Translations under genes and position numbers: made by a program | Assembly (NCBI GenBank): GCA_046349515.1 | Contig: JAXMCE010000002.1 | Span: 1-64,000, forward strand | DNA length: 64,000 bases | Direction of reading: 5' to 3' | Source: JBGPGW01 sp046349515 | GTDB taxonomy: Bacteria > Pseudomonadota > Alphaproteobacteria > CADEGL01 | The notes under the pieces: generated by a model | Database searches by the model: none | Told to the model about the DNA's origin: nothing | What the model saw: the letters and a program-made list of their open reading frames with translations, nothing else | Part shown: positions 37,089-45,994 of the stretch, piece after piece | Layout of the letters: each line of letters starts with the position of its first letter | Numbering within the stretch: the first letter of the stretch is position 1

Positions 37089-37186
37089 CGCGATCGTCCC
37101 TCGTCGTCCCGCCAGTCCACCCGAACGCGGCGGGCAGAATAGACAAGTTCTAGGCCGGGGGCACAGGCAATGCTAGGTTCCGAGCG

Positions 37187-37999
37187 ATGCGCACCAGTGA
37201 CGAACTCCGCCGCATCCTGGCCTGGCACATCGCGGCAGGGGCCGACGAAGCCATCGGCGAAACTCCGGTCGATCGGTACCGGACAGCGACCCAGGCGAAG
37301 CCCGCGCCGCCGGCCGCGCCAAGCCCCGCTCCCCTCGTCCAGCCGCGCCTCGATCCCCCTCTCCGACCCGCGACGGCCACGCACGAGGACGCACGGGAGT
37401 TGGCCGCCTCCGCCGCGACCCTCGATGAGCTTCGCGCCGCGCTCGAACGGTTCGATGGCTGCCCCCTCAAACAGACCGCCATGAATCTGGTGTTCGGCGA
37501 TGGCAACCCGCGGGCCACGGTCATGTTCGTGGGCGAGGCGCCCGGCGAGGAGGAGGATCGCCGCGGACTTCCCTTCGTCGGGGTCAGCGGGAAGCTCCTC
37601 GACCGGATGCTCCGCTGGATCGGCCTCGACCGGACCTCCTTCTACATAACGAATGTCCTCTACTGGCGACCGCCCGGAAACCGCTCGCCCACCCAGGCCG
37701 AGGTGGCTGCCTGCCTCCCCTTCCTCAAACGGCATATCGAACTTGTGGGTCCGCGGCTCCTGGTGTTCGTCGGGGGGGCAGCCGCCTCGGCGCTCCTCGG
37801 GCGGGCGGAAGGGATCGGGAAACTCCGGGGACGGTGGTTCAATTACGAGTGTCCCGGGTCGACGGAGCCCATTCGGGCCCTCGCGACCTACCACCCGGCC
37901 TACCTTTTGCGGTCTCCAGGGCAGAAGCGGGAGGCTTGGCGCGACCTGCTTTTGATCAAAGATAAGCTGGTCGAGTTGGGGGTACGCCACAACCCCTAG
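37187..37999 (+). CDS. uracil-DNA glycosylase, family 4-like
   Basis: A 270-residue DNA repair enzyme that removes uracil. A low-complexity N-terminal part (about 1-85) precedes the domain, whose motifs are GEAPGEEEDRRGLPFVGVSG (about 117) and the C-terminal TYHPAYLLRSPGQKREAW. Family 4 enzymes use four cysteines for a 4Fe-4S cluster; here the first CxxC is reduced to one Cys (FDGCPLK), with others at AACLPF and YECPGS, so the cluster is doubtful. A strong terminator follows. Confidence 0.9.
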   Translation: MRTSDELRRILAWHIAAGADEAIGETPVDRYRTATQAKPAPPAAPSPAPLVQPRLDPPLRPATATHEDARELAASAATLDELRAALERFDGCPLKQTAMNLVFGDGNPRATVMFVGEAPGEEEDRRGLPFVGVSGKLLDRMLRWIGLDRTSFYITNVLYWRPPGNRSPTQAEVAACLPFLKRHIELVGPRLLVFVGGAAASALLGRAEGIGKLRGRWFNYECPGSTEPIRALATYHPAYLLRSPGQKREAWRDLLLIKDKLVELGVRHNP

Positions 38000-38011
38000 T
38001 AATCTCCCTCT

Positions 38012-38040
38012 AAAATATCCACAACCTGTGGATATTTTTT
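38012..38040 (+). terminator. intrinsic terminator after the uracil-DNA glycosylase gene
   Basis: A perfect 12-bp stem (AAAATATCCACA and TGTGGATATTTT) with an ACC loop, followed by more T residues, 12 bp after the stop codon. Stem plus T-run make this a textbook rho-independent terminator. The arms also contain ATATCCACA, one base from the DnaA box consensus TTATCCACA. Confidence 0.85.
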
Positions 38041-38087
38041 CCCATTCAATCCTTGCCAAGGGGGCTCCGATCGCCTAAGAGCGCCCC

Positions 38088-39845
38088 ATGGCTCACGTCA
38101 TCAGACTGTCACCGACGGCAGTTTCGAGCGTGCAGGCGGCGGTTCGAATCGCCGCCGTAGTCGCCATGGCGGCGGCGCTAAGCACCCCGGTACGGGCAGG
38201 ACCCAGCCGGACCGAGACAGCCTCCCTTCCCCATGGCGCCAAATCGTCCGAGGGCATCGGCCTTCCGGCGATCCTCAGCCCTGCGGATGTGAGCACCTAC
38301 CGCACGATCTTTCAGGAACAGACAGCGGCGGATTGGGCGGGGGCCGACAAGGACCTCAAATACCTGAGGGACGGTCGGCTCATCGGCCATGTCTTCGCCC
38401 AGCGCTATCTCGACCCCCGCTACAGCCCCCGCTACGAGGAGCTGGCGGTCTGGCTCCGCCAATATCCGGACCTGCCGGAAGCGGACGCCATCTACAAGGA
38501 GGCGCTCGCGCGTCACGCGAAAGGGACGAAGCCGCCGCGCCCGCCCGGCTCGTTCGTGACGATCGATGCCGTAGCCGAGAAGGGTGCCGCCCGCCGGCCG
38601 ACCGTTCCAGCCCGTGGCAAGAACGACGCGAACGGAGACGGACCGGCGGCCATGGACTTGGCCGACCAAGAGCCGGTGCTGGATGACACTTCGGCCAGCT
38701 TCTTCTTCTCTGGCCAACACCAGGATGCACTCAACCTGGCCGAGTCCGCGGCGAAGGGCTCCGGCGACCGCGCCGATTCCGCCCATTGGACGGCGGGCCT
38801 GTCCGCATGGCGGCTCGGCCTCATGGAGCGGGCGGCCGAGCACTTCGGCTCCCTCGCCGCGTCGAGTTCGGCATCCGCCTGGAGCCGGGCGGCCGGCGCC
38901 TATTGGACAGCGCGCGCCTACCAGGCAGCGGGGAACGCGGAGAAAGCCGCGAGTTGGCTTCGCGTCGCCTCCAAGTATTCCCGGACCTTCTACGGCCTCC
39001 TGGCGCAGAAGAGCCTCGGTCTCCCCTCGGCCTTCGATTGGACGGCACCCACCTTGAGCGAGGCGGAACTCAACGCCCTCGCCGCACAGCCGGCGGGCGG
39101 TCGCGCCTTCGCCCTGCTCCAGATCGGCGAGCGCGCGCTTGCTGACCGCGAGTTGCGCCATGTCCGGGCCGATGACCCTGCGGCGGCGCGGACGCTCATG
39201 GCCGTGGCGCTCAAGGCAGAGCTGCCGGCCCTCGCCATGGTCGCGGGCCGGATCGTCGCCAAGGCGGACGGTCAACACGTGGACAGCGCCCTCTACCCGA
39301 TTCCGGCCTGGCAGCCGGCGGGCGGTTATCACGTGGACAAGGCGCTTCTCTTCGCACTCATCCGCCACGAATCCGAATTCAAGACCACGGCCTCGAGCCC
39401 GGCCGGCGCGCTCGGCCTCATGCAGCTCATGCCGAGCACGGCCAGCTACGTGGCCCAGGATGATTCACTCAAAGGCAAAGGCAAGGCGCGCCTCTATCAG
39501 CCCGAGTTCAACATCTCGCTGGGGCAGAGGTACGTGGCCTATCTTCTCGAACACGATGCGGTCCGGGGCGATCTTTTCAGCATGATCGCCGCCTATAACG
39601 GCGGCCCCGGGAAACTCGCCAAGTGGCAGCGGGTGACCGACCACGGCGACGATCCGCTCCTCTTCGTCGAATCGATCCCCTCGCGCGAGACGCGCGTCTT
39701 CGTCCAGAAAGTGCTGGCCAGCTACTGGATCTACAGCGCCCGCCTTGGCCAGGCCGTGCCGTCCCTCGAAGCGATTGCCGCAGGCGAGTGGCCGTCCTAT
39801 ACGTCACAGGACGGCAAGACAGCGGCCAAGAATGCCCGGCATTGA
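38088..39845 (+). CDS. soluble lytic transglycosylase (Slt-like)
   Basis: A 585-residue periplasmic muramidase that cleaves peptidoglycan with formation of 1,6-anhydromuramic acid. Signal peptide at 1-37 (VRIAAVVAMAAALSTPVRAG); a long helical superhelix (about 60-400); then a C-terminal SLT domain with the catalytic glutamate E428 in ALIRHESEF, GLMQLMPSTA and AYNGGPGKL. The domain order matches Slt70-type enzymes. Its stop overlaps moaB by 14 bases. Confidence 0.95.
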   Translation: MAHVIRLSPTAVSSVQAAVRIAAVVAMAAALSTPVRAGPSRTETASLPHGAKSSEGIGLPAILSPADVSTYRTIFQEQTAADWAGADKDLKYLRDGRLIGHVFAQRYLDPRYSPRYEELAVWLRQYPDLPEADAIYKEALARHAKGTKPPRPPGSFVTIDAVAEKGAARRPTVPARGKNDANGDGPAAMDLADQEPVLDDTSASFFFSGQHQDALNLAESAAKGSGDRADSAHWTAGLSAWRLGLMERAAEHFGSLAASSSASAWSRAAGAYWTARAYQAAGNAEKAASWLRVASKYSRTFYGLLAQKSLGLPSAFDWTAPTLSEAELNALAAQPAGGRAFALLQIGERALADRELRHVRADDPAAARTLMAVALKAELPALAMVAGRIVAKADGQHVDSALYPIPAWQPAGGYHVDKALLFALIRHESEFKTTASSPAGALGLMQLMPSTASYVAQDDSLKGKGKARLYQPEFNISLGQRYVAYLLEHDAVRGDLFSMIAAYNGGPGKLAKWQRVTDHGDDPLLFVESIPSRETRVFVQKVLASYWIYSARLGQAVPSLEAIAAGEWPSYTSQDGKTAAKNARH

Positions 39846-40380
39846 CGAAAACCGACCTTTCATTCCCGTCAACATCGCGGTCCTGACGGTCTCGGACACA
39901 CGGACCGAGGCCGACGACAAATCGGGCGCGACCTTGGCCGAGCGAATCCTCGCGGCCGGGCATCGGCTCGTCGCGCGGCGCATCGTCAAGGACGAGCGTG
40001 CGAGCATCGAGAGCCAATTGCGGAGCTGGATCGCCGATCCGGAGGTTGATGTGGTGATCGCCACGGGCGGCACGGGTCTCACCGGGCGCGACGTCACGCC
40101 CGAAGCGTTCCATGCGGTCTACGACAAGGAGATCACAGGCTTCGGCGAATTGTTCCGCATGCTGAGCTACGAGAAGATCAAGACCTCGACGATCCAGTCG
40201 CGGGCGACGGGCGGGGTCGCGGGCGGCACTTATCTTTTCGCCCTGCCTGGCTCGCCCGGTGCGTGCCGGGATGGGTGGGACGATATCCTGCGCTTCCAAC
40301 TCGACAGCCGGTGGCGGCCCTGCAACCTCGTCGAGCTGATGCCGCGCCTTCTCGAGCACCTCAAAGGATCAGCCGCCTGA
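39832..40380 (+). CDS. moaB: molybdopterin adenylyltransferase-type protein MoaB
   Basis: A 182-residue member of the MoaB/MogA family, which adenylylates molybdopterin during molybdenum cofactor synthesis. Signature VIATGGTGLTGRDVTPEA, with the GGTG loop, and a C-terminal LPGSPGACRDGW. ATG 39832 lies inside the end of the transglycosylase gene. The formate dehydrogenase in this window is a likely user of the cofactor. Ends 12 bases into the convergent glycosyltransferase gene. Confidence 0.93.
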   Translation: MPGIDENRPFIPVNIAVLTVSDTRTEADDKSGATLAERILAAGHRLVARRIVKDERASIESQLRSWIADPEVDVVIATGGTGLTGRDVTPEAFHAVYDKEITGFGELFRMLSYEKIKTSTIQSRATGGVAGGTYLFALPGSPGACRDGWDDILRFQLDSRWRPCNLVELMPRLLEHLKGSAA

Positions 40381-40995
40381 CACGCCCGGCGGGCGCGCCG
40401 GACCCACGTGCCCGAGGCGTTCGTAGCTGGCCCTGTCGTCCACGTCTTCGAGCGTATCGATCATCGCGACGGCGTAGTTCTTCGGCAGCGACGCGCACGT
40501 GTCAGCGAGCGCATACCGTGTCGACCAGCGCACATCCTTGAATTCGACGGATGCGCCGCGCCGGCGCGCGAGCCCGATAAGCCAGTAGCCGCCATCGGCA
40601 GCAGGGCCGAAGACGACATCCGCCCGCCCGAGGGCGCGGAAGGCGCGGTCGATATGGCCAGCGCCGAGCGACGGGATGTCCGTGCCGACGAGAACGACAG
40701 GACCCGGCGGCTGCGCGCGGAACGCCCGGCCCATCCTCGCGCCGAGATCGCCAGGCCCTTGCGCGAAGCGCACAGCACCCTTGGGCCAGTCGCCAGGCGC
40801 ATGGGCGAACCTGTCCGGCGCCATGAAGAGCGACGTCCGCCAGCGCCTGTCCCGCGCAAGGCGGATCAGCACGCGCCGCATCGTGGTCTGGTAGAAACGC
40901 CATGCCTCGACATCACCGATGCCCGCGGCGAGGCGCCGCTTGACCTGGGCCAAGCGCGGGGCTTTCGCGAAGATGATGAGGCAGCGTCGTCTCAC
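40369..40995 (-). CDS. DUF2064/TIGR04282-like glycosyltransferase
   Basis: A 208-residue protein with a nucleotide-sugar-like fold (CLIIFAKAPRLAQVKRRLA, GTDIPSLG, FGPAADGGYWLIGL). The family name refers to an arsenosugar biosynthesis glycosyltransferase, but members occur widely. The GTG at 40995 overlaps the stop of the upstream glycosyltransferase by four bases (GTGA). The canonical FaKaPrpGrvKTRL segment is altered to FAKAPRLAQVKRRL, the Gly-x-Val-Lys-Thr part being changed, so the catalytic details may differ. Confidence 0.82.
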   Translation of the reverse strand: MRRRCLIIFAKAPRLAQVKRRLAAGIGDVEAWRFYQTTMRRVLIRLARDRRWRTSLFMAPDRFAHAPGDWPKGAVRFAQGPGDLGARMGRAFRAQPPGPVVLVGTDIPSLGAGHIDRAFRALGRADVVFGPAADGGYWLIGLARRRGASVEFKDVRWSTRYALADTCASLPKNYAVAMIDTLEDVDDRASYERLGHVGPARPPGVSGG

Positions 40996-41693
40996 GGACG
41001 TCTCGGTGCTGCGTAAAGGCGGGCGATCAGGCGAGGCGGCAATCCGGCGAAATAGAGCCCGAGGCAGGAGAGGTTCCGGAGCGGACGCAGGATCCATCCG
41101 CCATGGCGATAGCGGTCGGCCGAGGTCACGGCCGGCGTGTCGAGAAGGACGAGCCGCCTGCGCCCGATCCGTCGCACCAAGTCCACGTCCTCCATGATGG
41201 GAATGCGCTTGTAGCCGCCAAGCTCGCGATAGAACGCGGATGAGATGAGGAGTCCCTGATCGCCGTAAGGCAAGCCGAGCCTGCGCGTGCGCCAGCCGAC
41301 GACCGCCTCGAGCCGGCGCGCCGACGCGCTTGGATCATCAAGGGCGAAGCGCAAGACCGCCGCTCGGTCCCTGTTTGACGGCTCGGCCATGAAGCGCCGG
41401 AAGGTTTCGGTCCAGCCGTGCCCCGGGATCGTGTCCGCGTGAAGGAAGAACAGCCAGTCAGCCTCGGCCGAATCGGCGCCCGCGGCGAGCTGCGTGCCCC
41501 GGCCCCGGCCCGCCCGCACGATGCGCGCGCCGCAGCCAACAGCCACGTCCACCGTCGCGTCCGTCGATCCCCCGTCAGCGAGGACGATCTCGAGCGGCAG
41601 CTCCTCGGCCGCCCTCACCAAGGCTGCGAGGACAGGCGGCAGGTGGCGCGCGGCATTCAAGGCCGGAATCACGACGCTCAATAGCGGGGCCAT
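40992..41693 (-). CDS. family 2 glycosyltransferase, TIGR04283-like
   Basis: A 233-residue GT-A glycosyltransferase. LLSVVIPALNAARHLPPVLAAL starts the nucleotide-binding fold, FFLHADTIPG carries the DxD-like metal motif (HAD), and YKRIPIMEDVDLVRRIG holds the acceptor-loop ED. The start at 41693 removes a long unlikely extension. It forms a two-gene unit with the DUF2064 gene. No arsenic methylase or other arsenosugar gene is near, so substrates are unknown. Confidence 0.85.
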   Translation of the reverse strand: MAPLLSVVIPALNAARHLPPVLAALVRAAEELPLEIVLADGGSTDATVDVAVGCGARIVRAGRGRGTQLAAGADSAEADWLFFLHADTIPGHGWTETFRRFMAEPSNRDRAAVLRFALDDPSASARRLEAVVGWRTRRLGLPYGDQGLLISSAFYRELGGYKRIPIMEDVDLVRRIGRRRLVLLDTPAVTSADRYRHGGWILRPLRNLSCLGLYFAGLPPRLIARLYAAPRRP

Positions 41694-41838
41694 CGCGATA
41701 TCTTGCTCGGTGCGACGAACTGCGGCGCGATGATAGGCGTCCACGGTGGGCCCCGCACGCGCTGCCGCAATATATTGATGTGTATGATTAGAATCGTTTG
41801 TTCTTGAAATGTTCTTTAACCCTCGGCATGGTTCAAGG

Positions 41839-42924
41839 ATGGAGCCAAGAGCCATTGCCGCGACGAAGAAAGGCCGGGGCGCCCGGAGCAACGCATCCGG
41901 CCGCTTTGAGCCGACGACGCGCGTCGTCGTGGACGACGGCTGGGAGAGGAGCGACGACGACGAGTTGCCGCCACTCAGGACCACGGTCACGGTCGATTCG
42001 ACCCGCACCATCATCGCGAGGAACGACTCGCCCGATATTCCCTTCGACCGCTCGATCAACCCCTATCGCGGCTGCGAGCATGGCTGCATCTACTGCTTTG
42101 CCCGGCCGAGCCACGCCTATCTCGGCCTGTCGCCGGGCCTCGATTTCGAGAGCCGCCTGTTTGCCAAGCCCGATGCCGCGCGCCTTCTCGAACGGGAGTT
42201 GAGGGCACCGTCCTATCGGTGCGAGGTGATGGCGCTCGGCACCAACACCGATCCGTACCAGCCGATCGAGCGTCGGCTCACCGTCACGCGCCAGATCCTC
42301 GAAGTGCTCTCGGCCTTCTCGCACCCCGTCGGGATCGTCACCAAGTCGGCGCTCGTCGCGCGCGACATCGACATCCTGGCACCGATGGCCAAGCGAAAGC
42401 TGGCGCGCGTCTTCCTCTCCATCACGACGCTCGATCCCGTGCTCGCACGACGCATGGAGCCGCGCGCGGCGACGCCGGCGCGCCGCCTCGAGACGATCAA
42501 GGCGTTGGCCGATGCCGGGATTCCCGTGGGCGTCATGGCGGCGCCGATGATCCCAGCGCTCAACGACCGGGAGCTCGAATCGATTCTCGAGGCTGCGGCC
42601 GGAGCGGGCGCGAGCGCGGCCGGCTACATCCTTCTCCGCCTGCCGCTCGAGATCAAAGATCTATTCGCCGAATGGCTTGAAGGCCACTACCCGGACAGGG
42701 CCAAGCACGTGCTCAACCTCGTGCGCGGCGCGCGCGGCGGCGCCCTCTATGATCCGAAATTCGGCGAACGCATGCGCGGCAAGGGCGCTTATGCCGACTT
42801 GCTCGCAAACCGATTCGCCGTCGCCACGAAACGCTTGGGCCTCGATCGGCGCGAGGACGACGCACTCGACACGAGCCAGTTCAAGCCACCGCCCATGGCC
42901 GGCGATCAGCTGAGCTTGCTCTAG
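41839..42924 (+). CDS. PA0069-type radical SAM protein
   Basis: A 361-residue radical S-adenosylmethionine enzyme. The cluster motif CxxxCxxC is C79, C83 and C86 (RGCEHGCIYCFARP), preceded by the family's INPYRGCEHGC context. Later NPxG-like and KSALVARDID segments fit the radical SAM barrel. Substrate unknown; members of this group are widespread in proteobacteria. The ATG at 41839 is chosen by family length; ATG 41809 would extend it by ten residues. Isolated plus-strand gene. Confidence 0.88.
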   Translation: MEPRAIAATKKGRGARSNASGRFEPTTRVVVDDGWERSDDDELPPLRTTVTVDSTRTIIARNDSPDIPFDRSINPYRGCEHGCIYCFARPSHAYLGLSPGLDFESRLFAKPDAARLLERELRAPSYRCEVMALGTNTDPYQPIERRLTVTRQILEVLSAFSHPVGIVTKSALVARDIDILAPMAKRKLARVFLSITTLDPVLARRMEPRAATPARRLETIKALADAGIPVGVMAAPMIPALNDRELESILEAAAGAGASAAGYILLRLPLEIKDLFAEWLEGHYPDRAKHVLNLVRGARGGALYDPKFGERMRGKGAYADLLANRFAVATKRLGLDRREDDALDTSQFKPPPMAGDQLSLL

Positions 42925-42985
42925 GCGCCCACGCGGCCCTCGACTCTGCTACGATCGTCCATGAGCGGATGACGGGGCGGGGGTC

Positions 42986-43633
42986 GTGCCGGATTTTTCC
43001 CACGAACGGAAGACAAGCGGCATCGTCATCGGCATCGACGAGGCGGGGCGGGGTCCCTGGGCCGGGCCGGTCATGGCGGCGGCGGTTCTCCTCGACCGGG
43101 AACGCCTCTCCCCTCTTCTCCGCGACGGCCTCGCGGATTCGAAGACTCTGTCGCGCGAGCGCCGCTCTGTCCTTTTCGAGGCGCTTCTCCGCGAGGCGCG
43201 CTTCGGCATCGGAGCCGCGAGCGTCGAAGAGATCGATCGTCACAACATCCTCAAGGCGACGTTCCGCGCCATGGCGCGCGCCGTCCGCGCCCTCGGTATC
43301 CGGCCCGATTTGGCGCTCGTCGACGGCAACCGGGCGCCGCCGCTCCCTTGCCCCGTCGAGACGATCATCAAAGGTGATTCGCTGAGCCTTTCCATTGCAG
43401 CCGCCTCAATCATCGCCAAGGTGACGCGCGACCGGCTCATGGACTCGCTCGCCCGGCGTTATCCCGGCTTCGGCTGGGAGCGGAACGCCGGCTACGGCAC
43501 GGCCGAGCACCAAGCGGCGCTCGACCGCTTCGGCGTGACACCCCACCACCGCCGCAGCTTCGCCCCCATTGCCCAACATCTTGTGGTATCAGGGCCCGCA
43601 GATTCTATATCCGCGAATCACGTAAGAGTTTGA
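42986..43633 (+). CDS. rnhB: ribonuclease HII
   Basis: A 215-residue endonuclease cutting the RNA strand in RNA-DNA hybrids, including single embedded ribonucleotides. Catalytic residues: D18 and E19 in IDEAGRGPWAGP, and D113 in LVDGNRAPP; the C-terminal GYGT and HHRRSF are typical. The start is a GTG behind a purine-rich GGGGCGGGG. Immediately upstream of ccrM, a conserved pairing in alphaproteobacteria. Confidence 0.96.
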   Translation: MPDFSHERKTSGIVIGIDEAGRGPWAGPVMAAAVLLDRERLSPLLRDGLADSKTLSRERRSVLFEALLREARFGIGAASVEEIDRHNILKATFRAMARAVRALGIRPDLALVDGNRAPPLPCPVETIIKGDSLSLSIAAASIIAKVTRDRLMDSLARRYPGFGWERNAGYGTAEHQAALDRFGVTPHHRRSFAPIAQHLVVSGPADSISANHVRV

Positions 43634-43648
43634 TTCAAAAATAGAATC
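43601..43648 (+). promoter_or_regulatory. cluster of four GANTC sites upstream of ccrM
   Basis: GATTC at 43601 and 43632, GAATC at 43615 and 43644: four sites in 48 bp, where one per about 256 bp is expected at random. They span the last codons of rnhB and the start of the gap, 54-101 bp upstream of the ccrM ATG. CcrM methylates GANTC; the sites are suited to methylation-state control of ccrM. Confidence 0.7.
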
Positions 43649-43701
43649 TAGCGTCTTGGCGCTTGACGGCCGCCGTGCCTTTGACTCATCTTCCGCGGGC
43701 C

Positions 43702-44814
43702 ATGACCGCACGAGAGCACCCCGAGCCCGCCCCGGCACCCGTCGATGCTGTGCTGACGGGCGACAGCGTCGAGGTCATGAACGGCTTGCCCGAAGGGTCG
43801 GTCGACATGATCTTCGCCGACCCGCCCTACAATCTGCAGCTCCGAGGGGAGCTCCACCGCCCCAACAACAGCCGGGTCGACGGGGTGGACGAGTCCTGGG
43901 ACAAGTTCACCGACCACGGCGCCTATGACGACTTCACGGCGCGCTGGCTCGCCGCGGCGCGGCGCGTGCTCAAGGACGACGGCACGCTCTGGGTCATCGG
44001 CACCTACCACAACATCTTCCGCGTCGGCGCCAAGCTCCAGGATCTCGGCTATTGGATCCTCAACGACGTGGTGTGGCGGAAATCCAATCCGATGCCCAAT
44101 TTCCGCGGCCGGCGCTTCACCAACGCGCACGAGACCTTGATCTGGTGCTCGAAGCGCGAAGGGGCTCGCTACGTCTTCAACCACGACGCCATGAAGGCGT
44201 TGAACGACGATCTCCAGATGCGGAGCGACTGGTTTCTCCCTCTCTGCACGGGCACGGAGCGCCTGAAGGACGGGGAAGGCCGCAAGATCCATCCGACGCA
44301 AAAGCCGGAAGCCCTGCTCCACCGCGTGATCCTCGCGAGCACGCGGCCCGGCGCCGTCATCCTCGATCCTTTCTTCGGCACGGGCACGACGGGCGCGGTC
44401 GCGAAGCGCCTCGGCCGCCGCTACATCGGCATCGAGCGCGACCCCGGTTACGTCGCGGCAGCCAAGGAACGGCTTGCTTCCATCCGCGCCCCCGCCGATC
44501 CCTCGCTCGTCCATACGCCATCCAAGCGCGAAGAGCCGCGCGTGCCCTTCGGCTGGCTGGTCGAGCGGGGATATCTGGCGCCGGGCGAGGTGCTGTTCAG
44601 CCCGGACCGCCGCCACGCTGCGCGCGTCCGCGCCGATGGCACGATCGTCGCCGAGAATCATGACGGCGTGCACAGCGGCTCGATCCACCGCGTCGGCGCC
44701 GCGGTCCAAGGGGCGCCCGCCTGCAACGGCTGGACCTATTGGCACATCCTGGTCGAGGGCCGGCCAGTCGCGATCGACGTGCTTCGCGCCCGTTTGCGCT
44801 CCGAGCTCAACTAG
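43702..44814 (+). CDS. ccrM: CcrM-type DNA adenine methyltransferase (GANTC)
   Basis: A 370-residue beta-class N6-adenine DNA methyltransferase. Motif IV DPPYNL at residues 40-45 precedes motif I (FFGTGTTGAVAKRLG, about 224), the beta-class order; the C-terminal part (about 280-370, with PFGWLVERGYLAPGE and HSGSIHRVGA) is the region typical of CcrM. It methylates the adenine of GANTC and controls cell-cycle transcription in alphaproteobacteria. ATG 43702 gives the usual length; upstream TTG and GTG alternatives are weaker. It ends three bases into mutY, facing it. Confidence 0.95.
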   Translation: MTAREHPEPAPAPVDAVLTGDSVEVMNGLPEGSVDMIFADPPYNLQLRGELHRPNNSRVDGVDESWDKFTDHGAYDDFTARWLAAARRVLKDDGTLWVIGTYHNIFRVGAKLQDLGYWILNDVVWRKSNPMPNFRGRRFTNAHETLIWCSKREGARYVFNHDAMKALNDDLQMRSDWFLPLCTGTERLKDGEGRKIHPTQKPEALLHRVILASTRPGAVILDPFFGTGTTGAVAKRLGRRYIGIERDPGYVAAAKERLASIRAPADPSLVHTPSKREEPRVPFGWLVERGYLAPGEVLFSPDRRHAARVRADGTIVAENHDGVHSGSIHRVGAAVQGAPACNGWTYWHILVEGRPVAIDVLRARLRSELN

Positions 44815-45899
44815 CCCGATCGTTCCTCCGCCGCCTCGGCCGCCCGTGCATGGGCGACGACCTTTTTCATGACCGTCGGCAGCGCCTGCTCGCCGAGCCG
44901 ATCGAGCGGCCACCAGAAGGTGCCCTTGGGCGCCGCCCGCCCATTCGGCACACGCGCGGCCAGCACGGTGAGCTCGAGGTCGAAATGGGTGAAGCCGCAG
45001 CGCACGATGCCATCGAGGTCCCGCCAGCGGGCCGGCAACGGCGCCAAGGGCCGCGCGGCCTCATGCGTCCAGGCGCCCGCACGCCAATCGGTTGAGGGGA
45101 TTTCCATCATCCCGCCGAGCAGCCCTGCCTCGCGCCGCCGGCGGAGAAGGACCGCGCCGTCGCTCCGCACCGCCCAGAAGGCGACGCCGCGGCGCAACGG
45201 ACGCGCCTTCTTCTTGAGGCGGCGCGGCAACGCCTCAGGCGAGCCCGACGCCCGCGCGGCGCAGGCGCGCGACCACGGGCAGCGATCGCAGGCAGGCTTC
45301 CGGGGCGTGCAGACGGTCGCGCCCAGATCCATGATGGCCTGGGCATAGTCGCCCGTGCGCCGCGCCGGCGTGAGGCTGTCCGCCAACACGCGAATCCTTG
45401 CCTTCGCCTTCGGCAGCGGAATCGTGAGGCCATGCAGACGCGCCATCACGCGCTCGACATTGCCGTCGACGACGACAGCGCGCTGACCGAAGGCGATGGC
45501 AGCGATCGCCGCGGCCGAATAGGCGCCGATCCCGGGCAAAGTCCTGAGCTGTGCTTCGCTTTCGGGAAAGACGCCGCCGTGGCGTTCGCACAGGAGACGG
45601 GCACAGCGATGGAGATTGCGCGCCCGCGCGTAGTAGCCGAGGCCCTGCCAGCGCGCGAGAACGTCGTCGATCTCCGCACGCGCGAGATCTTCGATGCGCG
45701 GCCAGCGCTTGAGGAAATCCTCGAAATACGGTTTGACCGCCGCGACCGTCGTCTGCTGCAGCATGATCTCGCTGAGCCAGACCCGGTAGGGATCGCTCCC
45801 TTCCCCCGGCAGGGCCCGCCATGGCAGGCGCCGCCGATGGGCGTCGTACCAGCGGAGAAGCCGGCGGGCGAGGGCCCGGGCCTCCTTGGGCGTCGGCAT
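44811..45899 (-). CDS. mutY: A/G-specific adenine DNA glycosylase
   Basis: A 362-residue repair enzyme that excises adenine opposite 8-oxoguanine. E44 in WLSEIMLQQT is the catalytic residue; the HhH LPGIGAYSAAA is followed by D145 in VDGNVERV; the 4Fe-4S cluster ligands are C197, C204, C207 and C213. A NUDIX-like C-terminal domain (about 235-355) recognises the damaged guanine. Convergent with ccrM and divergent from the DciA-like gene. Confidence 0.96.
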   Translation of the reverse strand: MPTPKEARALARRLLRWYDAHRRRLPWRALPGEGSDPYRVWLSEIMLQQTTVAAVKPYFEDFLKRWPRIEDLARAEIDDVLARWQGLGYYARARNLHRCARLLCERHGGVFPESEAQLRTLPGIGAYSAAAIAAIAFGQRAVVVDGNVERVMARLHGLTIPLPKAKARIRVLADSLTPARRTGDYAQAIMDLGATVCTPRKPACDRCPWSRACAARASGSPEALPRRLKKKARPLRRGVAFWAVRSDGAVLLRRRREAGLLGGMMEIPSTDWRAGAWTHEAARPLAPLPARWRDLDGIVRCGFTHFDLELTVLAARVPNGRAAPKGTFWWPLDRLGEQALPTVMKKVVAHARAAEAAEERSG

Positions 45900-45994
45900 G
45901 TTGATGGCTGGCGCTCCTATGCCCTAAGAGTGTTCGCGCATCCCGCCCTGTCGCGTAGCATAGGAACGATGCCCGAAACACAGGCAATGATCCC

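Noticed and set aside
38012..38038. Replication origin suggested by two DnaA-like boxes
   Set aside because: No dnaA, dnaN, gidA or parA genes and no further boxes; a T-run makes it a terminator.
40369..41693. Arsenosugar biosynthesis locus
   Set aside because: Family names only; no arsenic methyltransferase or related gene lies nearby.
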